Below are positions 46,125 to 57,330 of a stretch of DNA of 64,000 bases, one piece after another; position 1 is the first letter of the stretch, and each line of letters begins with the position of its first letter. Source of the DNA: Odobenus rosmarus divergens (lineage: Eukaryota > Chordata > Mammalia > Carnivora > Odobenidae). Below the pieces are notes generated by a model. The model had not been told where the DNA came from. It searched no databases and worked only from the letters and a program-made list of their open reading frames with translations. The translations under genes and the position numbers were made by a program. The stretch is from positions 753,720-817,719 of the forward strand of contig NW_004450478.1 of NCBI RefSeq assembly GCF_000321225.1. The letters run 5' to 3'.

Positions 46125-46385
46125 ATAAATAAATACTGAACTTCTATTTCTTGCTTGGCTCTCTGCTGAGTTCTTGGGACACACAGATGAATATGAAGCA
46201 TCCTTACCCTTAAGGAGCTCACAGCTAGTATAAATCTAATTGGGCAGTAAATGCAATAAATGAGTTACTTGCAAGACATAATAGTAGCCCAAAGGAAAGA
46301 GTGTCAGCAGAGTCAAAGAGAGAAGACCTCACAGGAGGAGAAATGTTGAATTGATCTTAAAGTATGAATAGGTCAAGGATTAAAA
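46125..46385 (-). mobile_element. L2-like LINE 3' fragment, antisense
   Basis: GCTCTCTGCTGAGTTCTTGGGACACACAGATGAATATGAAG, CTTAAGGAGCTCACAGCTAGT, GGGCAGTAAATGC and AGAAGACCTCACAGGAGGAGAAAT follow the antisense L2-type order ('ggggatacagagatgaataag...', 'ctcaaggagctcacagtctagt'). Diverged; family uncertain. Confidence 0.55.
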
Positions 46386-46653
46386 GAAAAATGAGCAGAA
46401 CTTTCCCTTCTCTCAAAAAACAAAAACCGCAATGCCTAGTTTTATGCAGATACTTGGGAGAGAATTTCTTTGAAGAACAAAAACAATATAGTTCACATGC
46501 CTAAAATTTCAAACTGTTTAGCTAAAAAATGCTAAAATTGGAGGAATGAGTTGTTGACTGATCCCTTCAGCCCTATTAGAAAATAATTGACCATATATTT
46601 TTCACCTGGTGGTATTCTTTTCCACAGCGTAAGTAGCAGGATGGAGATATCTC

Positions 46654-47303
46654 CCTTTTTTTTTTTAACCAAGTCTGGATTATTTTTAATTGTGGCAAAA
46701 TATATGTAACAAAATTTACTCTCTTAACCATTTTAAGTATATAGGTCAGTACTGTTAAATATGTTTACATTATTGTTCAACAAATCTCCAGAAATATTTC
46801 ATCTTCCAAAACTGAAACTCTATAAACATTAAACAAACCCACATTACCCCTTCCTCTCATCCCCTGGCAACCACCATTGTAATTTCTGTTTCTGTGAATT
46901 TAAATACTCTAGATCTCTTATATAAGTGCAGCATACAGTAATTTTCTTTTTGTGATTAGCCTGTTTCGCTTAGCATAATGTTCTCAAGGTTTATCTATAT
47001 GGTACAGCATGTGTCAGAATGTCCTTCCTTTTTAAGGCCAAATAATGTTCTATTGTATGTATATACCACATTTTATTTAACCATTCATTCATCAGTGGGC
47101 ATTTATACCTTTTAATTATTGTGAATAATGCTTCTAGGAATATGAGTGTACAGATATCTCTTAGAGACACTGTTTTCAATTCTTTTGCATATATACACCT
47201 AGAAGTGGAATTGCTGGATCATATGGTAATTCCATTTTTAATTGTTTGAGGAATGACTATACAGTTTTCTGTAGGAGCTGCATCATTTTATATTTCCATC
47301 AAT
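46654..47303 (-). mobile_element. L1 LINE 3' end, antisense, old
   Basis: After a T12-13 run, TTTTAATTGTGGCAAAATATATG, CATTACCCCTTCC...CCCCTGGCAACCACCATTG, TTAGCATAATGTTCTCAAGG, a TATGTATATACCACATTTTATTTAACC module and AGTGGAATTGCTGGATCATATGGTAATTCC are all hallmarks of an antisense L1 3'UTR/ORF2 terminus of an old (L1M-type) family. It butts directly onto an LTR fragment. Confidence 0.9.
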
Positions 47304-47543
47304 GGGACACAAGATTAGTGACCTTGTAAAAAGAGCCCTCAGAGAGCTAGCTTACTTCTGCCATACGAGGTTATAGCTAGAAGGTGCCATCTGGGAACCA
47401 GAAAGCAGGCTCTCACCCAACACTAATGTGCTGTTCCCCAATGTTGGTGTCCCCAGCCTCCAGGACTGTGAGAAATAAATTTTGTTGTTAGAAGCCACCC
47501 AGTCTATGGTATTTTGTTATAGCAGCCCAAACAGACTAAGACA
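47304..47543 (+). mobile_element. LTR 3' fragment, probable ERVL-MaLR class
   Basis: GATTAGTGACCTTGTAAAAAGAG, GGTGCCATCTGGGAACCAGAAAGC, CAGCCTCCAGGACTGTGAG, AAATAAATTTTG and a GCCACCCAGTCTATGGTATTTTG module end in GCAGCCCAAACAGACTAAGACA. This is the 3' half of a well-known MaLR-type LTR with the AATAAA signal. The 5' half is missing, so this is a truncated solo LTR beside the L1. Confidence 0.65.
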
Positions 47544-48104
47544 CTTCCCTAAGAAGAAATAGAGGCATGGCTTAACACTGACTTCCTTTGGTGATCTTTC
47601 TCTGACAGAACTTTAAGAAGCCATTTGTGATCATGTTATTAAAGCTTCTCATGACTATCTTATTGTTCAAAAAATATTTAAGGATCGAAAAGTTATCTAT
47701 TTAGAACCAAACAAAGGTGGCACATGTGCCTTGTCAAAGATAATACAAACCTCGATAAAACCCAGATCTTATCTAAGAAGGAGTTTAGCACTGAGTGCTT
47801 TTGTACCTGCAAGGTAGCTAAGAAGTAGTTCCTCCGATACTAACAGAGATCAAAGCAGCCGGCCTGCTCTGTCCTCCATGAGACATACCTTACAACCTCA
47901 TTGTGAACACATGCATTTTCCCAGATCCAGCGTTTTCTCTAACAAGTGACATGAAAGACCAAAAAGAAAGGGTCTTATCCTGCTGCACTTTAAGAATTGC
48001 TGCTTTAGCCATTACCAAACATACGTTTAAGGTTTATTCATATCTCTACTTTTTAGAAATATAAGATTGTGTATTTCTAAATTTATATGTATTTGTTTTA
48101 CTGT
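47544..48104. other. Unassigned stretch
   Basis: About 560 bp of comparatively complex sequence with no recognised repeat, long frame or RNA gene. Confidence 0.4.
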
Positions 48105-48270
48105 TTCTCCTTAGTTCTTGTAGTTTATTGTAATATGCTTGGAAGAAAGGTCATGCCTGCCTCCTCAGCATATCCCTGGCAGTAGAGAGGGATTTGAACA
48201 TAAGTAGCCTGCCTAGATAATCCATAATAATATACCCAATATTCAATAAATATTTGTTTATGTGAATACA
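48105..48270 (+). mobile_element. L2 3' end
   Basis: TTGGAAGAAAGGTCATGCCTGC, CAGCATATCCCTGGCAG and CCAATATTCAATAAATATTTG follow the L2 3' terminal order. Confidence 0.55.
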
Positions 48271-48907
48271 CATGTTGACGTATGTATCTGTGCTGTAAGT
48301 TTTGAAGAATAATTTTAATTGACCTACCCTAGAATGGGTATCATTCCACTCCTTTAATATCTCATCATGTCTCCCATTTATGACATAGCCTCCAAAGAAA
48401 TTTACTTTTGTTCTTCTACATCCACATTACGAAGATCTACCGTGCTTTCCCATGCCTCTCCTGGGACTAATTAGATGGATATCTGAAGTTTTATGAGAAG
48501 CATAAGGTCATTACTATCACCATCACCACATGTCTCACCTACCCACCACCCCACTCCTGCGAAGTGTGCGTACACACATGATGTTTTCCCAGGGAATGTG
48601 GACCTTTTAATACTGTCTTTCTGGAATTAATGCTGTCTTGTTGTTTTATGTAGTGGGATAAATACAAGTAAAATAGCCTGATGTGCAGCTACAAGTCTCA
48701 AATAATATCCTTAGGGAGATCATTGCAGACACACCTTGATTTTGATTTACTTCCCCGCCCCCCCCACTCCCTGGAGTGTGTAGCTACTATGCTGGTTACT
48801 CAGATATGCCCTACTGCTAAATCTCTTGGGGAACCTAACTATCAATTAAAGGGGAAGCTTTTCAATTTCTATATTATTGAAGATACTATGCAAGTTTATT
48901 TACCCAA

Positions 48908-49343
48908 CAAATGTTTTTGTTTTTAAGATTTTATTTCTTGGGATGCCTGGGTGGCTCAGTCGTTTAAGCGTCTGCCTTCGGCTCAGGTCATGATCCCAGG
49001 GTCCTGGGATCGAGTCCCACATCAGGCTCCCTGCTCAGCAGGAGGCCTGCTTCTCCCTCTGCCTGCCGCTCCCCCTGCTTGTGCTCTCACTCTCTCTCTC
49101 TGGCAAATAAATAAAATCTTTAAAAAAAAAGATTATATTTCTTTATTTTTAGAGAGAGAGAGAGAGCAGGGGAAGGGGCAAAGGGAAAGGGAGAGAGAGA
49201 ATCTCAAGCAGATTCCACGCTTAGGGTGGAGCCTGACTTGGGGCTCAATCCCATGACCCTGAGATCATGACCGGAGATGAAACCAAGATTCTGACTGTCC
49301 ACCAACTGAGTCACCTAAGCACCCCAATCCATCAAGTGTTTTT
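48908..49343 (-). mobile_element. Older carnivore SINE, antisense, split by a younger SINE
   Basis: On the minus strand the head is GGGGTGCTTAGGTGACTCAG, then GGTCATGATCTCAGGGTC and a CT-rich body. The tail lies at the low-coordinate side. Its tail is interrupted at 48940-49128 by a + strand SINE. The outer TSD CAAATGTTTTT (48908-48918) and CAAGTGTTTTT (49333-49343) differs at one base. The insertion order is therefore clear: antisense SINE first, sense SINE second. Confidence 0.9.
48925..49143 (+). mobile_element. Carnivore SINE nested in the tail of an antisense SINE
   Basis: The body is 48940-49128. The head GGGATGCCTGGGTGGCTCAG, the B-box region GGGATCGAGTCCCAC, a CT-rich body with CTGCCTGCCGC, and the tail AAATAAATAAAATC plus A9 are all present. 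The TSD AAGATTTTATTTCTT (48925-48939) recurs with one change at 49129-49143. The target matches the T-rich (antisense tail) consensus favoured by L1 endonuclease. Confidence 0.95.
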
Positions 49344-51324
49344 AAGCAGCTATTATTACCCAGATACTCTTCTAGATTCTTTTATCACCAAACATTTACA
49401 TACAAAGACTGGCCCCATTGGCGCTTTAATTTTACTATTATCTATCATTTATGTTGTTGTTTGGCTATCTTTTACCCCTTTTAGTCTGTGGTCCATTACA
49501 GATATCATAGTAACAATGAAATCTTAATTTTATTTATTATTCCTTCCATATAGTACTTTTGGGGTACCTTACAAATGAAACAAACAATAATTGCATTAAT
49601 TATATATTTGATATGTATATATATATATACTGTATGAATTTGTCTACATTATTTAATGGTTAAGAATTTTGATAATTTTATATAACATTACATAAATGAG
49701 GTTTTACCGATTTTGTAGACATATATAATACTATCATTTTATGAGGTAACTTTATGAGTATTTATAAAAACTACTAAATTATTAAAGTTTTCATCTGTTG
49801 CCTTTAAATGCAGGTGCTATAAGTGTTCCATTCAAGAAAACAGACATTATTTTTATTGAGTGAGCATAGTTCATTTTCTCAACCAGTTTATTTTATTAAA
49901 TTTCAGAATCCCAGGCTAATACAATGTTAGGATTGCAAATTTCAGCCTTCATAACTCAAGAAAGTAAAAAGTTAGAGTTTTCATAACAACATCAATTTCC
50001 TTACATTTCTTGTGCCTTATAATAAAGTGTACATTTAGAACACTAACCAGCAATTCAGGAATTATATATAATCAGGGTTGGACAAGTTAATGTTACTAAG
50101 AGGATCTTAACTTTCATATTCTCTGATTTGTTTTTAAATTTACAGCTTTAACAGTGCACTAATGGAAAGATTTTGCATTTAATTTTCTAATCTTTATGAA
50201 GCAGACAAGAACAGATAATAAAGGTGGAAAAGTTGATAATGATTATTTCAGTATGATGACTATTTCATTAGTGAATTTAGAGGCAATCCTGTGAATTTTT
50301 AATCAGTGTGTTTGATTTCCAAATGCTTATGCTTATAATATCCATGTTATTTCTACCTCAGCTCTTAAGAAAATTTGAACTTAGGGACAGATTTCTATTC
50401 ACACGATAGCCCATAGCTGAACATCTTTAACATATACTGCAAGTAAATTTAATTGTCAAGTCCTACACTGTGGTTCCGATCATACTTCTATTTTGATAAA
50501 TACTGATTTAAGTAATATACGCCCAGGTCCACTCTGTGTATTTAAACATTAAATTACATATAAACTGCAATAACACAAAAATGAGTCCAAAGAAAAATTG
50601 ACCTTAAACTGGTACATCCCTATTAAGTGTTGCTGTAAAGATATTTAAGAGTAGTCACTGAAACATAAATGGACTTTAATTATTGATAGAGTAATGACTT
50701 TAATAAAATTATGCTTATTAAAATCTTATAGAATTATCTATACCAGCTATGCAAATTATTTTATTAGAGTAGAAAATCCATAAACTTTTAGAAAGGATTC
50801 TTATGTATTATGTATTATGTATTGCATAAACTTTATATTGCTTATTATAGATGTTTTTTAAGGTATGCTGTTTTATAAGGTATATTCATAATGCCTATTA
50901 TATTATGTATTATGTATCATATATATGCTTTTAAAAATTTACTTATTTGTTTAAATCAGGTCACTTACAAAATCCAAAGGAATACACACAGACAAAATTC
51001 AAGGTTATAATCAGCACAGGCTCTCTCTAAGCCCCCAGCAGTGTTGGCAACAAATACAAAATACACTGTAAAGAAGTTTGTGGTAAAACTGTGATTTAAC
51101 AATTTTATTTATTGGCTCTTGTTCAGAGATCAGGTACTTGGGTTCAGGGTTGTGGACTTAATATGATTTATTTTCAAAGTTCACATATAGGTAGACGTGG
51201 TAGGCATTTGTCTTCGCTGTATGATTTGACATGTTCCAAAATGTTTGCATGCCAAAACATATATCTCTATCAGTTGGTCATGGACTCTGCCAGCTCCTGG
51301 TATTATATTCTCTACCATCTTCTA
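49344..51324. other. Unassigned AT-rich stretch with TATG/TATT repeats
   Basis: Contains (TA)n at 49617-49630 and repeated TATGTAT units at about 50803-50825 and 50900-50920. Nothing coding or repetitive that I can name in 2 kb. Confidence 0.45.
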
Positions 51325-51455
51325 CAACAGTGGTTTTTAACCTTGTCTGAGTCACAGACCTCTTTTGAGAATATGAAGAAAACAGTAGACATTCTTCCCC
51401 CCAAAATGGTATTCATGTACCTTCAAGCCAACCCAGGGACAGGTTAAAACCTTTG
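51325..51455 (+). mobile_element. hAT non-autonomous element with short TIRs
   Basis: The left end AACAGTGGTTTTTAACCT and the right end AGGTTAAAACCTTTG form imperfect inverted terminal repeats. The interior has GAGTCACAGACCTCTTTTGAGAAT, typical of hAT-Charlie MITE-like elements (the 'cagaccccttt-gagaatctgatgaa' module). About 130 bp. A 111-codon frame overlapping it has no support. Confidence 0.7.
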
Positions 51456-51699
51456 CTCTTATGAGTCTTTGGAAGAAACGTGTCTAAAAATGGTTTAGGA
51501 CTTTGCCAATTGGGGATAATATGTGAGCAGATTGATCCGAGTATGTCATTTAGTTTATGTGTGTTTACATATTACAATATATTTTCTTCTGGTAATTAGG
51601 TAGAATCTTAAAGAATTGAAACATATGACTTAAAAAATTCAAATAGTACTAAACTAAGTCTACATTTGTAGATAGTTCAGAGAAAACTTTTTGCATTCA

Positions 51700-51860
51700 T
51701 TAACTGATAATTATTAAGCATTAACTATGTTTCAAATGATTACTATGCCCCGGGCATAAAGTGAAGATAAGTTAAAGTTTCTAACCTCAAGGAGAACATA
51801 GTCTAGGAATGAGAACAACACATCGGATAATATTTACAACAAAATGAGAATTTTAAGTAA
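51700..51860 (-). mobile_element. L2 3' fragment, antisense
   Basis: TAATTATTAAGCATTAACTATG, GGGCATAAAGTGAAGATAAG and AACCTCAAGGAGAACATAGTCTAGG follow the antisense L2 3' terminal order. Confidence 0.55.
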
Positions 51861-51871
51861 AGAACTGACAA

Positions 51872-52112
51872 TAATTCTCAACATTTATCAACAACTTCCT
51901 AGATATCAGGCTATGTGATAATACTTTCTATGAATCTAGATAATGCTTTATATTAATTATCTCTGTCTTTGCAACCATATGTGATAATACCCCTTTGCTT
52001 TTTTTTTCCTTACAAAGACAAGCAGTATAACACACAGAGCCTGAGTAATTTGCCAAGGTTGCTCAGCTGGGAAGAAGCGGAGGAAGCAATTGAGGCCAGT
52101 ACTGTGTGACAA
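51872..52112 (-). mobile_element. MIR SINE, antisense
   Basis: AACATTTATCAACAACTTCCTAG, GCTTTATATTAATTATCTCTG, GAGCCTGAGTAATTTGCCAAGGTTGCTCAGCTGG and TTGAGGCCAGTACTG appear in antisense MIR order. A T/C tract interrupts the centre. Confidence 0.75.
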
Positions 52113-52239
52113 AAGAGCCTCATCTCTCAATATTGCAGTATTTAAATTTGCTTTTTCAACAGCTAGTGTTAGTAGAGAGTGGAGTATGAGTAGGAGGAGA
52201 AGGAGATTGGGGGAAGAAAACTAGTTGCAGGGCAATTTT

Positions 52240-52560
52240 TTGAGGTGCTGAAGACTTGAAGTAATTCAATCTTAATAGTGTTGGGCAGAAATGAATATAT
52301 GTAAGAGATTGGACATACTGACTAATTAGATATAAGGGTTTAAGGAAAAAGAAATATCAAGAGTGACTCCTAGATTTCTGGCCTCAGTGACTTATGTAAG
52401 GGTAGAACCTAAGATAGGAAATGAAAGAGGAACAGCTTGGGGGAAAAGGAAGGACCAATGCTCATATGACCATTAATCAATTAAGATTCTTGAAATAGTA
52501 GTGCCTATCGGACATCTAGTAGACCCATTGAGCATATGGGGCTAGAGTTCAAGAAAGGGT
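52240..52560 (-). mobile_element. L2 LINE internal fragment, antisense
   Basis: TATCAAGAGTGACTCCTAGATTTCTGGCCTCAG, AACAGCTTGGGGG, then ATCGGACATCTAGTAGACCC match antisense L2 modules ('tcaaggatgactcctaggtttttggc', 'gaggagcaggtttgggggg', 'tattagacatccaagtgg'). Confidence 0.65.
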
Positions 52561-52571
52561 TTTAAGCTAGT

Positions 52572-53810
52572 GCAGCGTTGCTCAAATTGTGCTCCACAGA
52601 TCTCTGGAGGTTTCTGAAATACTTTTAGGGAATTCACACAGTCAAACTATTTAAATACTATTCTAGGACATTATTTGCCTTTTTCACTGTATTGATATTT
52701 GCACTGATGCTGCAAAAGCAATGAGTAAAGGTACCTGAGCACAAATGAAGGCAGTGGCACCAGACTGTTATATTCCTCATTGTCACCTTTTCCTGTTGAA
52801 AAGTAAAAACTGGTTTCACTTAACAATGTGGAAGCAGTGAAAAGCTATTGATTTCATTAAATCTCAAATTTTGAGGTTTTTAATATTTAAATACATTGTG
52901 TGATGAAATGCTAAATAGGCATAAAGCACTTCTTTAAACAAAATACCCTGATTGTCTCACAATTCTTCACAAGAAGAAACCCTTGTGCACTTGTTCAAGT
53001 GGCAAACTAAATTAGCCACATTTTTTATACAAAACCTTGTTTTTCTGAAAGAACAACTGATGTGCCAACCATGGTTATTCAGTTGTGGGTATTTGGCAGA
53101 CATTTTCTCAAAAATTAATGAAGTGAGCCTGTCATAACCATGATTATGAGGTTTACAACCTCCTAAAACTTAAAGACTTTTCTGATATGACTGGTGGTAA
53201 TGTTGAAAAAAAATTTTAATGTATGTATTATATATACATATGTTTGCATATATAATATGATGATATGATGTTGAAATGTGTCAACATTTGAAAAATGAAT
53301 ACAATTCAAGGGACGAATATTTAATAGATGTCGAATGCAGGATGTTACAAAATTAAGCATGGGTAAAAGGCCCATTCAAAGTGTAACCTAGAGGAAGAGA
53401 TTTTAATGTAAGAGAAAATGAAAAATTCATTGATACAGTTTCAGATTCCACCTTGTAACTAATCTTTTAGAAACTGCCACTTGTCAAGATTTGGTATAGT
53501 ATCAAAAAAGAATACCCACAGTTATCTGAAAATGCTATTAAAATATTCCATTCCTTCCCAAATATTTATCTGTGTGAGGCAGGAATGCTTTAATATATTT
53601 CAACCAAAAGAACATATAGATAAAAGAATCCTACTCTGTTCTATCAAGCCAGTCATTAAATAGATTTGTAAAAATGCAAAAAAAAGGGTCACTTTCCTAG
53701 CTTATTTTAGAAAATATAGTTCTTTTTCATGGTAATGTTATTTATGTGAACAGGTAGTGAGTTTATTATTGTTCTTTTTAAAGTAATCAATTAAAAGTTT
53801 GCTGATTTGG
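52572..53810 (+). pseudogene. Decayed hAT (Charlie/Zaphod-type) DNA transposon with transposase remnants
   Basis: About 1.2 kb resembles the 3' half of an autonomous hAT element. After a left-end-like GCGTTGCTCAAATTGTG, the sequence TTATTTGCCTTTTTCACTGTATTG and GATGCTGCAAAAGCAATG follows the family order. A 61-codon frame at 52952-53137 carries GYLADIFSK and NEVSLS, motifs I recognise from hAT/ZBED-like transposases. A second frame at 53481-53663 corresponds to the C-terminal dimerisation domain (IFICVRQECFNIF region, then SIKPVIK). Stops and shifts separate the pieces, several hundred bases of the coding part are missing, and no right-hand TIR is visible. It cannot encode active transposase. 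It could be confused with a domesticated ZBED-type gene, but no intact frame exists. Confidence 0.78.
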
Positions 53811-55639
53811 AAGTGGCTTCAGCCTCATTCTAAAGGAAAGATAAATCTCGGCCATTTGCCATTCATAGAGGTTTATTTTAGATAATCTTGTGGTCTTTTA
53901 CATAAGACATACATTGCATAAATGTGTGCACACACAAAGAATTGTGTGACTAAGGAGAGCCTTACTTATAAAGGCAAATATCCTTCGAGAGATTTTTTAT
54001 TTAGCTTTAGCAACTTTAATGAGAAATTCTCAGAAGAAAATTTATCACATTTTTTATATGATATATAAACTATAATATTCTTTAGTTTTGATAAGTATCC
54101 AAAAAATATGTCCAATTGAATAATATTAAGACACGTGTTCTTGGAAGGAATAAAGAAGTCATCAAGTCACTACCCTGGTAAACTTCTTCATTTTTCTTAA
54201 GCTATATCAGTCCAAAGAAGCAAGAAGTGACCTTCATTCACTCCCTTGTTCGCTTTTCTATTGAAGCTCACTAGCATACGTGCTTCTTCTAGTAGAAAAT
54301 TCATGCAGTGGAAATCACATCTGCATCATTTTTTATCATCTATCATTTCTGAGGGACTTTTACTTAGTATTTCTAAATCCTTCATGAAAATTCTTTATAA
54401 GTCAAAATTTCTCTAATAACTCGAGCATATCTGCATAATTAACTTATACCTAGATACGTAGAGAACATTGATTGTATTTCTGGTTTTTCTAAATTCTTAA
54501 AATAAGGAACATTTAAAGTGTTATATTTTAGAGGTAAGAGCTCCTAGGATATCAAATAACTCATTTAGATGAGGAAAAGTTATGAGAAAGGACAAACCAG
54601 TCTCAATGGGAGTATGAATTCTGTGATTCCTGTGTTAATCTTGAACCAAGGGAGGGTTCCTAATCTTTCTGCCGACCCCGTATCAGTAATGCTGTCATGG
54701 AAAACTGCTAGGATGTTATATGCTCCCTGAGCAGACAGGATGCCATCCCTGGTGATTATATAATTATAACATTTTTCATAATGTCATGAAATAATGTGTG
54801 CTTTCCTACATATGCTTTTAACATCATATAAACTCTAATTACACTGCCGAGAATATAGTTACTTTAAGGATAATAGCAAGTATTAGTCTTTTTCTTAATA
54901 AACATAAAATCTAAAGATATTTTAATGGGAATTTTAAATTATAGATGAAAATTTTGAATATCACAGGTCCTACAGTAGTGTATCATGACGGTAGGTAAGA
55001 AATGAGATGATCATAACATCGAAATCCTGTTGCCATGATTTACTTGAAATAGTTGATCAGAGTAGAGGAACACAGTTTAGCTCACAGTTTGGGTGTAACC
55101 AAGTGTGGAATTTTGAAAAGCCATCGTATTGGTCAAATCCAAGAATAGCTGAACTGGGAACAGGAAAAATCATGATTTCCGTATCCATGCCCTCCCTTGC
55201 TACCAGCTTCTTCTTGTCTTGTCATATTTCTTGTCCAGCATGGACTAAGCATCTATTTCATAGCATTCTCATCCTTTCCATACATTCTTTTATTCTGGTC
55301 TTATTCTCCAGACTTATCTCAAGCCCCATGCAAATCCATCATTCTCTTCTCTTGTTATTTCCAGGCTAGGTAGCATTGCTGGGAAAAAGTGCATGACAAT
55401 TAGGGTTCCAGACAAGCTGCACTCTTCAGTACTGCTCTTCCCTTAGGGAGCTTTTTCTTTTTCTGTCCTCTGTACTTCAACACTTTCTTTCATATCTCTC
55501 ATAATACATTTACCCCTTCTTCCAGGTTTATTCTTTTCCTAATTTACATCTTTTCTAATTGTACTATGTAAAATTGTCAAAATAGCCCATATTGATTAAG
55601 CAAGTGTCACCAGAAATTAGAGTCAGGGCTTAACAGTTT
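53811..55639. other. Unassigned stretch
   Basis: The 120-codon frame at 55007-55369 is one of the longest in the window. Its translation has no recognisable domain, and its later part is a hydrophobic/Ser-rich frame over pyrimidine-rich DNA. I do not call a gene. Confidence 0.4.
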
Positions 55640-55785
55640 CTTTTAATTCTAATAATACTGGAAATTAAGTATTATTATTATCCAGTTGATGAAACTCAAG
55701 ACCAACCTACACAGTTATTAACTGAGGAGCCAGGATTCAAAGTCAGGGTTTTATGACTCCCCAGTCAACATCATTTCCATTCCAG
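55640..55785 (-). mobile_element. MIR SINE fragment, antisense
   Basis: ATTATTATTATCCAGTTGATGAAACTCAAG, ACACAGTTATTAACTGAGGAGCCAGGATTCAAAGTCAGG and TTATGACTCC match the antisense MIR 3' half. Confidence 0.75.
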
Positions 55786-56053
55786 TGCACTCTTCCTGTT
55801 TTATCCTGGGATTCTTAAGTGACTTTCACTTTGCTATCCTTGTAGTATTTTAAATCTTCCTAAAAAGTACTTTCCTCTGTAAGAATCTGAAATTCACTCC
55901 TTTATGTGTGCAAGTATATAACCTTCTAATATTATTGCAACAAATAAAATATCGCAAGCATTATAAGATATTTTTCAAAAATTAGATAATTTTATTTCCT
56001 GCTCTCCAGACGATCAGTCAAATAAGGGAGATAAGGATTAAGTAAATACAGGC

Positions 56054-56439
56054 CGTATATTAGTTTTTCAGGGCTCCCACACCAAAATACCACGAACCGG
56101 GTGACTTAAACAACCGAAATTGATTTCTCACTGATTTCTCATTTCAGTCCCAGAGGCTGAAGTCCACGATCAAGGTTACCCAGCTGGGTTTCTCCTGAGT
56201 CTTCTCTCCTCAGCTTGCAGATAGCTGCCTTCTGGCTGTGTCCTCACATGGACTTTTCTCTGTGCGTGTATACTCCTGGCGTCTCTGTCCTCTTATAAGG
56301 ACACCAGTCCTATGGATTAAGGCCCCACCCTTTTCACCTCATTTAGCTTCAATTACCTTTTTAAAGGCCCTACTTTTAAATGGGGTGGAGGGGGCTACCA
56401 CATGAATTTTGGGAGGACGTAATTCAGTGTGTAGTAGGC
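56054..56439 (-). mobile_element. Near-complete LTR, probable MaLR class, antisense
   Basis: GTATATTAGTTTTTCAGGGCTCCCAC, AATACCACGAACCGGGTGACTTAAACAACCG, GGCTGAAGTCCACGATCAAGG, a GCCTTCTGGCTGTGTCCTCACATGG module, CTTATAAGGACACCAGTCC, GGCCCCACCC and ATGAATTTTGGGAGGACGTAATTCAG run in the antisense order of a common mammalian MaLR-type LTR. This is the same class as the 47.3-kb fragment but in the opposite orientation and almost full length (about 385 bp). Confidence 0.7.
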
Positions 56440-56989
56440 CGCAAATATGACAATTATTTCCAGTGGGTTAAAAAAAATTGCTATAGGTATTTAGAAATTT
56501 GAGAGTTAAGAATAGTATAGATGGAAGTGATTCTGACACATATGTTGGAGAAAAAGAGATGTAAACTAGAACTTCATGGATGACTATAATCTGAAAAAAA
56601 ATTGACACAAGAGAAAGAATATTTTTTATGATGGAAACTGACCATAAAGGCAAAGGTACTTATATAGGAATTAGCAAGGTGTATGTAACTGATGTATATA
56701 ACAGGCTGGCAAACCGTGTTAAAACAAGTGGTGATGCTTTGAAAAATTCCCTCAAAATTGGCATTAGGATAGTCCTTGAAGTTAGAAATGTCTGTCTCCA
56801 TCCTTCTTTATCCATAGCAAAATCTAGCAGAGACTTAAAGTTGTTGGCTTGAATATCAATACATAAATCTTAATCAGATCGATTCAAAACTGAAATGATC
56901 TCTTGGTGGTACATGAAATAAACAATTGCCATGGTCTGTTGCGCTGAGTTCAAACTTTCCATTTTAGTGATTTGATACCTTCAGTATGT
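56440..56989. other. Unassigned stretch
   Basis: Short conflicting frames on both strands (at most 75 codons). No assigned repeat. Confidence 0.4.
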
Positions 56990-57330
56990 TTCCTTTTGCC
57001 TATCCAACCTTATCTCATCCTTTCTCCTGGTCTGACCCCTGTTTCTACTAGCTCAGTATCCGCTGTATCCCTAATGTTTAGACCCTGTATGTAAGTCTAC
57101 TCTTATGCATTTGCTCATGAATTTATCTTGTCTGAAGTGCTCTACCCAACTCTTCGAAGAATAAATTCATTCAATCTAATGGCTTTGTAAGGCTACCTTC
57201 AAGTTCAGTTTCTACAGGGGTCAGTCTTCCTTGAGGTTTGTTATCGGTGAATTACTAACCTACGTTATAGACTATACTCTTCAGGAAAGTATTCGATTAT
57301 ATGCTATCTTTCATAGATCTTTGAATATTT
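56990..57330 (+). mobile_element. L2-like LINE fragment
   Basis: GCCTATCCAACCTTATCTCATCC, GAAGTGCTCTACCCAACTCTTCG and AAGGCTACCTTCAAGTTCAG are similar in order to the L2 sense 3' region ('ccaacctcatctcc', 'aatgctcttcccc', 'cttcaagtctcagc'). Confidence 0.5.

Noticed and set aside
51112..51447. 111-codon plus-strand frame
   Set aside because: Its 3' third runs through an hAT non-autonomous element and the rest has no recognisable motif.
55007..55369. 120-codon plus-strand frame
   Set aside because: Translation shows no family signature; the second half is a hydrophobic/Ser-rich reading of pyrimidine-rich DNA.
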